This document shows, one piece after another, positions 1 through 5,723 of a DNA stretch of 10,009 bases. This DNA is from Ilumatobacteraceae bacterium. Lineage in GTDB: Bacteria; Actinomycetota; Acidimicrobiia; Acidimicrobiales; Ilumatobacteraceae. Within the stretch, counting starts at the first letter, position 1; every line of letters starts with the position of its first letter. The stretch spans positions 1-10,009 of the forward strand of contig JAENVT010000291.1 of the NCBI GenBank assembly GCA_016650435.1, read 5' to 3'. The notes under the pieces were generated by a model that worked only from the letters and a program-made list of their open reading frames with translations, had not been told where the DNA came from and ran no database searches. The translations under genes were made by a program, and so were the position numbers.

Positions 1-174
1 ATGCGAAGACTCCAAGCCGACGGCCGGGATGAGTTCGGCGACCGTGCGATCGCCGTCGCGCAGCACCTCGAGAATGCGAACTCGTCCAGGGTGGGCGAGT
101 GCTTTGAAAAGCTCCGCCTTGATCTCCGACGAGGGGCGGCTAACCCCCGGGTCACTCTTACTCGCACGTTTCAT
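1..174 (-). CDS. ArsR/SmtB-family transcriptional regulator, N-terminal part (cut by window edge)
   Basis: The first 58 residues read from an ATG at 174 down to base 1 and stay open at the edge. After a polar tail of about 15 residues comes the segment AELFKALAHPGRVRILEVLR (residues 20-39) followed by RTVAELIPAVGLESSH. This is the typical start of an ArsR winged-helix domain: the 'lfkaLahpgRlrILevL' helix, then the first helix of the helix-turn-helix. The rest of the wing and any metal-binding cysteines lie outside the window, so the signal it senses cannot be told. No Shine-Dalgarno precedes the ATG; a -10-like TAAGTT ends 9 bases upstream, which fits a leaderless transcript. Two overlapping palindromes cover the start region and suggest autoregulation. 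It is divergent from the secreted PepSY-like gene at 316. A plus-strand reading of the same bases (1-267) is a shadow. Confidence 0.85.
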   Translation of the reverse strand, partial: MKRASKSDPGVSRPSSEIKAELFKALAHPGRVRILEVLRDGDRTVAELIPAVGLESSH

Positions 175-192
175 CAATTGATAAACTTATCA
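173..192. promoter_or_regulatory. Overlapping palindromes at the ArsR gene start: candidate autoregulatory operator and leaderless promoter
   Basis: ATCAATTGAT (173-182) is a perfect palindrome that includes the first base of the ArsR ATG. TGATAA and TTATCA (179-184 and 187-192) form a second inverted repeat with a 2-base spacer. They are AT-rich islands in GC-rich DNA. On the minus strand TAAGTT could serve as a -10, placing the transcription start at or very near the ATG. AT-rich inverted repeats over the promoter are usual for ArsR-family operators; assignment to this protein is inference. Confidence 0.45.
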
Positions 193-277
193 GATCACCA
201 TGCTTTTGGTTCTCACCGACTCATCTGCTCGCCTTCGCGTTGGTCTTACCTTCATGCCGCATTCTGAACACCGTTGA

Positions 278-292
278 GTTCGAACGTCGAAC
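278..292. promoter_or_regulatory. Short inverted repeat upstream of the PepSY-like gene
   Basis: GTTCGA (278-283) and TCGAAC (287-292) are inverted around ACG, 24 bases before the ATG at 316. The same bases also read as a tandem TCGAAC repeat (280-285, 287-292). It could be an operator or a 5'-leader structure. The orientation is not that of the actinobacterial SOS box (GAAC, four bases, GTTC). A chance origin is possible in GC-rich sequence. Confidence 0.2.
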
Positions 293-315
293 CTCCCCAC
301 AGAAAGCAGAGCACC

Positions 316-717
316 ATGACCCCCATCCGCAAGGCAACCATCGGCGCCTTCCTCCTCGGTTCAGTCGTCGCAGGCGGCATCAGCATGACGACGTTGGGCA
401 GCGCTAGCGCGGCAAGCAACACCGTGACGACCGCCGCCGCCACCGATCCGGCCGCAGCCACCGATCCGGCCCCCGCCGCACCCGCCGGGCCTCACCAGGC
501 CAACGGCATCACCGAGGCGATTCTGACGGGCGACGACGCAACCAAGGTCCAAGCCGCCGTGCTTGCCGCCCAGCCAGGTGCGACGATCAACCGCATGGAG
601 ACCGATGCTGACGGTGCGGTGTACGAGGCCCACGTCACCCTCGCCGACGGCAGTGACGCCACGGTCAAGCTCGACGCCAACTTCACCGTGACGGCGACCG
701 AGACCGGCCACCGCTGA
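316..717 (+). CDS. Small secreted protein with PepSY-like C-terminal domain
   Basis: A protein of 133 residues. The start at 316 is chosen because it gives a clean signal peptide (R5-K6, hydrophobic core 8-29, ASA-A cleavage near residues 30-33) and because AGAAAG lies about 9 bases upstream; the TTG at 274 would bury the signal. After cleavage comes an Ala/Pro/Thr-rich linker (about 34-60) containing a short repeat, then a single compact domain (about 64-128) that begins ITEAILTGDDATKVQAA and ends in DGSDATVKLDANFTV. This matches the helix plus beta-strand pattern of PepSY-type domains in small actinobacterial secreted proteins. There is no lipobox cysteine and no membrane anchor, so it is probably released or loosely held outside the membrane. 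PepSY domains are often thought to inhibit proteases or sense the envelope, but the role here is unknown. It stands alone, divergent from the ArsR gene. Confidence 0.75.
   Translation: MTPIRKATIGAFLLGSVVAGGISMTTLGSASAASNTVTTAAATDPAAATDPAPAAPAGPHQANGITEAILTGDDATKVQAAVLAAQPGATINRMETDADGAVYEAHVTLADGSDATVKLDANFTVTATETGHR
439..471 (+). repeat. Two direct 15-base repeats in the linker of the secreted protein
   Basis: GCCACCGATCCGGCC occurs at 439-453 and again at 457-471 (period 18 bases). It encodes the doubled ATDPA motif of the Ala/Pro linker. In-frame period keeps the reading frame, so copy number could vary without loss of the protein. Confidence 0.6.
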
Positions 718-735
718 TCCAGGTGCTGACGCGAT

Positions 736-772
736 CGATGCAGCCTCGCTTCCCCACGGCGAGACTGCATCG
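736..772. terminator. Hairpin between convergent genes, probable bidirectional terminator
   Basis: CGATGCAG-C-CTCGC (736-749) pairs with GCGAG-A-CTGCATCG (759-772) around a 9-base loop, giving 8+5 base pairs with a single C/A mismatch. It starts 18 bases after the stop of the secreted protein gene and ends 14 bases before the stop of the minus-strand gene at 787. No T-run follows on either side, as is common in high-GC actinobacteria. Confidence 0.55.
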
Positions 773-786
773 CATCGCGACTACAA

Positions 787-1578
787 CTAGTTCGTCAGAA
801 CCGCGGCGAGTTGAAGATCGTGACGGAGATCGTTCAGTGAATAGCCGAGATCGCCCTCCCCAGTGGTCAACAGCCGGTGCAACCGAGCCAAGGTGAGGCG
901 ATGGGCGTGCTGGTGCAGCGGCCACGGAGAATTTCCGCCGTCTTTGTAGTAACAGTGGATCTCGGCGGGACGGGCAAGAGGACCGGCGTCGATCCGTACC
1001 TCCAAATGGCGCTCAGGACCGATGGCTTGCAAGCGGGCTTCATCGACCGCATTCGGCATAGACAGGCCGTTTAGAAGTACATGCGACTTCGAGTGATCGG
1101 CCATCGTCGCCGCGACCACGTAGTGCGACACCGAAGCGTGCAGGGTGCGGACGGACTCGACCGAGCCGAGCACTGTGCGCAGCAAGGCCAACTGTTCGAC
1201 CAGCGACGAGCGAAGCGTGTCGCGCGAGATGATGGTGCTCTCCAAGAGATCGACGCGTGCTGTATCGAGCAGGTCAACGGCCGCACCGGAGCGAGGGCCA
1301 TACAGCATCGCCGACACCACGATGCAATCGTGCCGACCAGCCGCCGCGGCGATCGCCGCCAGTTCGTGGCTCGAGAGCCGGCCGGGGCGGTCGATGACCA
1401 CGGCTCGGGTTTCGCCCGAACAGACTTGCTGAATGCGCGCCGGATCGCTTGCCGAAACCACAACCACCTCGGCGTCTGTGTCCACGATGCGATAGCTGTT
1501 GGGCAGGCTCGCCAACACAGTCCGATAGAGAGTGATGACTGCTCCGGTCGCATCGATCGAAATGGTGCGGGCCGTCAT
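787..1578 (-). CDS. Unrecognised protein, probable degenerate Gfo/Idh/MocA paralogue paired with the oxidoreductase
   Basis: A protein of 263 residues. The ATG at 1578 overlaps the stop of the oxidoreductase gene (ATGA) and has a strong Shine-Dalgarno (GGGGGAGAGG, 1590-1581), so the two are translationally coupled. It lacks a GxGxxG motif, yet its order of segments follows the neighbour. AEVVVVSASDPARIQQV (36-52) matches that protein's IDVVVVCSPDAMHATQV. VIDRPGRLSS (61-70) falls where the neighbour has LCEKPLAVSH, so EKP becomes DRP and the catalytic-type Lys is Arg. SAMLYGPRSGAA resembles GAMHVYDPAYRAA, and the C-terminal SLNDLRHDLQLAAVL matches SLGDVVDDITYALNLAD. I infer a shortened, catalytically dead copy that may serve as a structural or regulatory partner. 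There is no signal peptide or membrane segment. Function is unknown; a search could still place it in another family. Confidence 0.7.
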   Translation of the reverse strand: MTARTISIDATGAVITLYRTVLASLPNSYRIVDTDAEVVVVSASDPARIQQVCSGETRAVVIDRPGRLSSHELAAIAAAAGRHDCIVVSAMLYGPRSGAAVDLLDTARVDLLESTIISRDTLRSSLVEQLALLRTVLGSVESVRTLHASVSHYVVAATMADHSKSHVLLNGLSMPNAVDEARLQAIGPERHLEVRIDAGPLARPAEIHCYYKDGGNSPWPLHQHAHRLTLARLHRLLTTGEGDLGYSLNDLRHDLQLAAVLTN

Positions 1579-2600
1579 GACCTCTCCCCCACCAACCGCT
1601 CGACCTGATCGGCGAGGTTGAGCGCATAGGTGATGTCGTCAACGACATCACCCAGCGAGACGATTGGCTCGGCGTTTCCCACAGCCGCGGCGTACAGCGC
1701 TTCCCACTCGCACTGGTATCCGTTGGTGCCGAATTCGAACACATGCGTCGAATCGGCGGTTGCCAGCTCAGCTCGAGACGAACCGGCCAGCACGAACGAC
1801 GGAGGGAACATCACGCGGAGCTCGCAATTGCGACCCACCGCACGAAGCGCCCAGTTCGGTGGCCAGGTTCCTCCCATGTAACCGAGCAGCTCGAGCGTCT
1901 GGACCTCGTCACCGACGACGATCGCGTACCCGAAAGGTCGAATGAAGTGCGCGGAGGCGAGGTCGCCGAGGCGGGGGTGGAACTGACGGATCAACGGAAG
2001 GTTGTGGATTGCCAGGCCGAGGACAGCGCCGCGGAGCATGACGGCGTCGGAGCGCCCTTCGCCGGACGGAGGCAGCGGCGGTGGCGACGCAGGCTCGGAG
2101 GCTTGTTCGGTGAAGAAGTCGTTGACGGGCAAGAAGATGCTCGACTGGGTGAACACGGCTTCGTCGTCCTGTTCGAGCCACGCTCGGTGGGCGGCACGGT
2201 AGGCCGGGTCGTAGACGTGCATGGCGCCCACCATCACATTCGTGCCCGACGTTGCCGCTGCCGCGCTGATCTGCACGGCTTCCGTGTGGCTCACAGCAAG
2301 CGGCTTCTCGCACAGCACTGCCAACTTGTCGGACTGACACGCCGCGACAACTTGGGTCGCATGCATCGCGTCGGGACTGCACACCACGACAACATCGATG
2401 TTGGGATCCTGCATGACCGCATCGGCATCGGTCGTGAAGGTCGCGCCACACCGTGCCGCGACTCGTTCGGCGACGCCGACGTCGGTGTCCATCACGCTGA
2501 CCACATGGAATCGGTCGGCAATGCCGGCAAGTACCGGAAGATGGATCGCTTGCGTGACGAGGCCCGCGCCAAGGAACCCAACACCCAACGAACGGCTCAC
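1575..2600 (-). CDS. Gfo/Idh/MocA-family NAD(P)-dependent oxidoreductase
   Basis: A protein of 341 residues from a GTG at 2600; no earlier in-frame start is usable and no clear Shine-Dalgarno is seen. The N-terminal Rossmann domain has GFLGAG (8-13), the acidic strand end VMDTD (36-40), VVVCSPDAMH (71-80) and the family's CEKPLA motif (97-102) with K99. The C-terminal domain keeps H199 in LRGAVLGLAIHNLPLI, the usual proton-transfer His, but the Asp normally four residues before it (DxxxH) is Gly here. A Pro/Gly-rich insert (about 167-183, with PPPLPPSGEG) precedes this motif. The family reduces or oxidises sugars, inositols and related carbonyl or hydroxyl compounds; the substrate cannot be read from the sequence. 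It is the first gene of a two-gene minus-strand operon with the degenerate paralogue. Confidence 0.88.
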   Translation of the reverse strand: MSRSLGVGFLGAGLVTQAIHLPVLAGIADRFHVVSVMDTDVGVAERVAARCGATFTTDADAVMQDPNIDVVVVCSPDAMHATQVVAACQSDKLAVLCEKPLAVSHTEAVQISAAAATSGTNVMVGAMHVYDPAYRAAHRAWLEQDDEAVFTQSSIFLPVNDFFTEQASEPASPPPLPPSGEGRSDAVMLRGAVLGLAIHNLPLIRQFHPRLGDLASAHFIRPFGYAIVVGDEVQTLELLGYMGGTWPPNWALRAVGRNCELRVMFPPSFVLAGSSRAELATADSTHVFEFGTNGYQCEWEALYAAAVGNAEPIVSLGDVVDDITYALNLADQVERLVGERS

Positions 2601-2659
2601 GAGTCGGCCCGGGACGTGAACACGGTTGCAATACTCTCACCCTAATGAGGTGCTCATGA

Positions 2660-2945
2660 CCACGTACGAGGGCGCGCCGGACGCTGCGCCAGGCCGTGCG
2701 CCAGCTGCGGGGTGAGGCGCTGATGTTCCGCCGCGACGTCTTGGATCAGGTCATGCTGACGTCTGATCCCACCGTTCGGGCCGTGTTCGCGGAAGACGCC
2801 GCAGGGATCGCCGGCGACCTCATCGCGTTGGTGGGAGTTGGGCGTCAACAAGCCACCGGATCGCCGACCCCCGACATCTTGTCTGCGCTGCTCATCGGAC
2901 TGTTATTGATCGGCGTTGGCATCCAGCTCGCTCACGGGTTTGAAA
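2660..2945 (+). pseudogene. Remnant of a cation diffusion facilitator (CDF) transporter
   Basis: Reading in the frame of base 2660, directly after a stop (2657-2659), the translation contains RRTLRQAVRQLRGEA, then LTSDPTVRAVFAEDAAGIAGDLIALVGV, then TGSPTPDILSALLIGLLLIGVGIQLA. This is the characteristic central stretch of CDF/ZitB-like efflux proteins: a cytoplasmic loop, the 'sDPtv..vf.EDaa...G' membrane helix and the 'tGs...D...all iGlLL' helix. The first membrane helices and the C-terminal cytoplasmic domain are absent, and the similarity stops near 2940. The frame runs on to 3055 into unrelated sequence that overlaps the next gene. Only weak starts (GTG 2696) are available. I read it as a decayed gene truncated at both ends. 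It fills most of the 403-base interval 2601-3003; I see no other gene there. Confidence 0.7.
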
Positions 2946-3003
2946 CAGGAGTCCGAGTACATTGCACGCGTCGACGTCGTGCCCATTGGGTCAGAATCGG
3001 GTC

Positions 3004-4167
3004 ATGTCGACTGATGAGTTCTTGCTGGCACGCCTCGACCGACTGTGCTCGGTGATGGCCGAACACGATGTGCCGTTCTTGCTGACAGCGGACCCGATCA
3101 ACATCTGTTACGCGACGGGCGCTCGCAACATGACCGTGTACGGAATGATGGGCGCCGTCCGATTTCTGCTCGTGGCGGCCGACGGCTCGACCGTGCTGTG
3201 GGAGTTCGCCGGCTGTGATCACCTCGTCGCCGAGTTGCCAACCGTGCATGAGGTACGCCGCGCTCCGAGCGTCACACCAACGGGCGGTCCCGGCTACACA
3301 CACGCTGCGGTGACCTTCGCCAGCGACGTGATGGATGAATGTCGACGACGCGGAGGTGACGCCCGACTCGGCGTTGAGCGCATGGATCATCCGGTCACTG
3401 ACGCGCTTCGAGCTGCTGGCCTCTCGCTCTCGTCGGCGACCGAGGTCTTCCGCAACGCGCGGATGATCAAGTTGCCTGCCGAGATCGATCTGATGGTGAC
3501 CGCGGCCGACCGTGTGGAAGAAGGAGTCGCCTCGATGGTCGACGGCATCGAACCCGGTCGGAGCGAGATCGAGATCTGGTCCGAGCTCCACCGCCACCTC
3601 ATCGCCAATGAGGGCGAGTATTTCGTGACACGATTGGTGCAGAGCGGTGAGCGAACCTTTCCGTATTTTCAAGAAGCCGGCACCAGAACTCTGGCGGCCG
3701 GCGACCTGTTCAGCATCGATACCGACGCCACAGGATTCGGCGGCTACGCGGTCGACTTCTCGCGTACGTTCGTCTGCGGCGGAAAGCAGCCGAGCCCCGT
3801 GCAGCGTTCGTTACATGGTTTGGCCCTCGACCAATTGCAGCACAATGCCAGTCTCCTGTCTCCGGGACGGACCTTCGAAGAGTTCGCCACCCGTGCGTGG
3901 GAAATTCCCGAGCGCTACCAGCCCTTCGGTTACTACTGCCTCGCCCACGGCCTCGGCCTCTCGGGCGAGCACCCCAACGTTCCGCTCGCCGATCCAGTGA
4001 ACCCGTACAACTTCGCGGGACATTTCGAGCCGGGGATGGTCATCTGCGTCGAGAGCTACATCGGTGATCCCGATGAGCGACAAGGAATCAAACTCGAAGA
4101 CCAATACGTCATCACAGACGACGGATCCCGACGAATGACAACGCTTTCACTCGAGCTGACCCAGTAG
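3004..4167 (+). CDS. M24-fold metallohydrolase/lyase, DddP-like
   Basis: A protein of 387 residues. ATG 3004 is preferred because family similarity begins at EFLLARLDRL; a TTG at 2962 with AGGAG ten bases upstream would add 14 residues. The N-terminal creatinase-like domain (about 5-150) has PINICYATGARNM and VLWEFAGCDHL. The C-terminal pita-bread domain (about 160-385) carries the metal site: D239 and D241 in SIDTDATG, D251 in VDFSRT, H315 in LAHGLGL, E350 in CVESYIG and E365 in IKLEDQ. Identities and spacing (2, 10, 64, 35, 15) equal those I recall for the DMSP lyase DddP (D295, D297, D307, H371, E406, E421), and Y310 equals its Y366. The proposed DddP base D377 corresponds to G321, so DMSP cleavage is doubtful. 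It could be a C-N or C-S acting relative or a peptidase. It is cytoplasmic and monocistronic, and converges on the TetR gene. Confidence 0.88.
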   Translation: MSTDEFLLARLDRLCSVMAEHDVPFLLTADPINICYATGARNMTVYGMMGAVRFLLVAADGSTVLWEFAGCDHLVAELPTVHEVRRAPSVTPTGGPGYTHAAVTFASDVMDECRRRGGDARLGVERMDHPVTDALRAAGLSLSSATEVFRNARMIKLPAEIDLMVTAADRVEEGVASMVDGIEPGRSEIEIWSELHRHLIANEGEYFVTRLVQSGERTFPYFQEAGTRTLAAGDLFSIDTDATGFGGYAVDFSRTFVCGGKQPSPVQRSLHGLALDQLQHNASLLSPGRTFEEFATRAWEIPERYQPFGYYCLAHGLGLSGEHPNVPLADPVNPYNFAGHFEPGMVICVESYIGDPDERQGIKLEDQYVITDDGSRRMTTLSLELTQ

Positions 4168-4181
4168 TCAACGCCTGGGTC
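4158..4181. terminator. Hairpin at the convergent end of the M24 and TetR genes
   Basis: GACCCAG (4158-4164) pairs with CTGGGTC (4175-4181) around a 10-base loop. It overlaps the last codons and stop of the M24 gene and ends 3 bases before the TetR stop (4185-4187). With only 17 bases between the two convergent genes, this is the only evident terminator candidate. There is no T-run, so confidence is limited. Confidence 0.35.
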
Positions 4182-4184
4182 GAC

Positions 4185-4754
4185 TCAGCGCAATCCGCCA
4201 AGCGCACTCGATGACATCGCCGACAACAGGTCGATCATCGCGGCGCGCGGCAACGTGCTGCTGAACGGGGTGGAGTTGATCAAGCCGAACGTCGCATGAA
4301 CGGCGGCGCGGGCGGTTCGCTCGCCGACTGCAAGGTTCCTGGCGATCACGGTGTTGGTCCACAACAACGCGTACGTGGCCTGCAGTCGACGTACGCGGCG
4401 ACCGTCTGCGATGGAGGCGTGGATGAGGTCGCGGAAATGAACTGTGATCAGCGACCTGTTGTCGACGGCGAACTGGCAGTGGAACAGGATCAACTGCTCG
4501 AGCAGGTCCGGCAGCTGGCTCTCGGCCAGCCTCCTCCCGCCGTCGAGTAGCTGTTGGCTGATCGACACCAACATCTCCCCCAGCAACGCTTCCTTGCCGG
4601 CGAAGTGATGGTAGAGCGCAGGTCCCGAAATACCGGCGGCGCGCCCGATGTCGTCGACCGTCACACTGTGGAAGCCGAATGCAGCGAACTGATCAGCAGC
4701 AATGACGAGCAACTCTTCCCGACGGGTGAGGCCTCGTGCCTCGGCGATGCTCAC
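4185..4754 (-). CDS. TetR-family transcriptional regulator of the leucine-degradation locus
   Basis: A protein of 189 residues. The GTG at 4754 overlaps the stop of the lyase gene (GTGA), and GAGG lies about 10 bases upstream; the longer open frame reaching 5006 is antisense-like low-complexity sequence inside the lyase gene and is not used. Residues 10-57 form the TetR DNA-binding domain: TRREELLVIAADQFAAFGFHS, then VTVDDIGRAAGIS as the helix-turn-helix, then GPALYHHFAGKEALL. The all-helical C-terminal part (about 65-185) would bind the effector and dimerise. Related regulators sit beside acyl-CoA carboxylase/HMG-CoA lyase clusters in other actinobacteria. By context it probably represses both divergent units through the palindrome at 5702-5723 and responds to an acyl-CoA intermediate; this is inference. 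Confidence 0.9.
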   Translation of the reverse strand: MSIAEARGLTRREELLVIAADQFAAFGFHSVTVDDIGRAAGISGPALYHHFAGKEALLGEMLVSISQQLLDGGRRLAESQLPDLLEQLILFHCQFAVDNRSLITVHFRDLIHASIADGRRVRRLQATYALLWTNTVIARNLAVGERTARAAVHATFGLINSTPFSSTLPRAAMIDLLSAMSSSALGGLR

Positions 4755-5668
4755 GCGCTGTCGAACCTCGGAAGTGATCCTGCTGCCGAGGTGCGGCTCG
4801 GGACGGCGTGACCGATCAGTGCGGGCAGCGAGCGAGCGATTCGCAGGATGATGTCGAGGTCGATGCCGGTCGATATCCCCAGATCGTCGAGTACGAGAAC
4901 GAGATCTTCGGTCGCGAGATTGCCACCGGCACCAGGTGCAAATGGCGATCCTCCGAGCCCGCCGGTCGCGGTATCGAAACGACGGATCCCGTGCTCCACA
5001 GCCCACAGCGCGTTGGCCAGCGCCGTGCCACGCGTGTCGTGCAGATGAAGGCCGAGATCAACACGTGCCGACTCGGGCAATGACCCGAGTACTTCGGCGA
5101 TCCGCCGAGGCGTCGCCGTGCCGGTGGTGTCCGCGAGCGTGATGCGCGCGCCGGGCATCGCGTGTTGCGCGCCCTCGACGACCGCGACCACCGGCGCGGG
5201 GTTGGTCACATCATCGAACGGCGATCCGAAGGCACACGACACCACGATGTCGACGTCGACGACGATGCCGTCTTGCCCGGTCACCGCAGCGATATCGGCG
5301 AGTCCTGCAATCGCTGCCGCTGTGCTGCGCCGCACGTTTTTCTCGCTGTACGCCGTGGATGCCGACACCGTCACGGTGATGCTCGTGACTCCAGCATCCA
5401 TGGCTGCCCGCGCTCCTTGCGCGTTGGGAACCAGCGCCCACCACACCGTTTGACGCTTCGGGAGCTGACCGAAAACCTCGTCACCACCAGCCATTGATGG
5501 GACCGCTTTCTGCGAGACGAAGGAGGCCGCCTCGACATGCGCGAGTCCGGCGTCGGCAAGAGCGATCGCCAAGTTGGCACGGATGGCGGCAGCAAGAGGT
5601 GCTTCGGCCTGCAATCCGTCACGCGGCATCACGTCGCGGATCGTCGCCGTCGATGTGTGATCTGTCAT
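4751..5668 (-). CDS. hmgL: Hydroxymethylglutaryl-CoA lyase family protein with Ser at the active-site Cys position
   Basis: A protein of 305 residues. ATG 5668 is supported by AAGAGGGG a few bases upstream and by homology beginning at once; the open frame reaching 5896 crosses the divergent promoter. It is a TIM-barrel of the HMGL-like family. R16-D17 in RDGLQ, VEAASFVSQKAVPSM (45-59), H208 and H210 in LHLHDTRG, and N250 in GGNLATED match the human enzyme's R41, D42, H233, H235 and N275 with identical spacing. The signature loop reads GLGGSPFAPGAGGN, so S241 (codon TCG) replaces the conserved Cys266; A23 stands where human has Lys48. The family cleaves HMG-CoA to acetyl-CoA and acetoacetate, the last step of leucine breakdown. 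The context (carboxylase, dehydrogenase) fits that role, but the Cys to Ser change leaves activity or substrate uncertain. It is coupled to the TetR gene. Confidence 0.88.
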   Translation of the reverse strand: MTDHTSTATIRDVMPRDGLQAEAPLAAAIRANLAIALADAGLAHVEAASFVSQKAVPSMAGGDEVFGQLPKRQTVWWALVPNAQGARAAMDAGVTSITVTVSASTAYSEKNVRRSTAAAIAGLADIAAVTGQDGIVVDVDIVVSCAFGSPFDDVTNPAPVVAVVEGAQHAMPGARITLADTTGTATPRRIAEVLGSLPESARVDLGLHLHDTRGTALANALWAVEHGIRRFDTATGGLGGSPFAPGAGGNLATEDLVLVLDDLGISTGIDLDIILRIARSLPALIGHAVPSRTSAAGSLPRFDSA

Positions 5669-5678
5669 CGAACCCCTC

Positions 5679-5707
5679 TTGACGCGGACTATTGCACATC
5701 GTACCTT
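5679..5707 (+). promoter_or_regulatory. Sigma70-type promoter of the carboxylase operon
   Basis: TTGACG (5679-5684) and TACCTT (5702-5707) are separated by exactly 17 bases, an unusually good match for a high-GC genome. The expected transcription start is near 5714, giving a leader of about 33 bases that includes the AAGG Shine-Dalgarno at 5736-5739. The -10 lies inside the left arm of the palindrome, so a bound repressor would block it. Confidence 0.55.
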
Positions 5708-5723
5708 AACGCACGTTAAGGTA
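5702..5723. promoter_or_regulatory. Perfect palindrome in the divergent promoter, probable TetR operator
   Basis: TACCTTAACG (5702-5711) and CGTTAAGGTA (5714-5723) are perfect inverted repeats separated by CA. The site is central in the 78-base gap between the lyase and carboxylase starts. Its size and symmetry suit a TetR dimer or pair of dimers, and a TetR gene is the second gene of the left-hand operon, so one site could control both directions and the regulator itself. A further half-site (AAGGTA, 5736-5741) lies 18 bases to the right and overlaps the Shine-Dalgarno of the carboxylase gene. Confidence 0.75.

Noticed and set aside
1..267. Plus-strand open frame of 88 codons at the left edge
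   Set aside because: Its antisense strand encodes a recognisable ArsR N-terminus, and the frame then runs through the AT-rich intergenic region; no family features are seen.
439..471. Possible CRISPR-like or mobile repeat in the secreted-protein gene
   Set aside because: Only two in-frame copies with a 3-base gap that encode a low-complexity linker; ordinary coding repeat.
1743..2645. Plus-strand open frame of 300 codons opposite the oxidoreductase
   Set aside because: Arg/Gly/Asp-rich shadow of a well-supported minus-strand gene, typical of high-GC third-position bias.
2645..2657. Inverted repeat ATGAG, 3 bases, CTCAT upstream of the oxidoreductase
   Set aside because: Arms of only five bases with no convincing promoter elements nearby; chance is likely.
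2932..3672. Minus-strand open frame of 246 codons opposite the M24 gene
   Set aside because: Overlaps a gene with all metal ligands in place; the translation has no recognisable motif.
3004..4167. Calling the M24 protein a DMSP lyase outright
   Set aside because: The metal site fits DddP but the proposed catalytic Asp is Gly, so a specific lyase name is not supported.
4755..5006. Longer N-terminus for the TetR protein
   Set aside because: The extra residues are Arg-rich out-of-frame reading of the lyase gene; the TetR domain starts just after the GTG at 4754.
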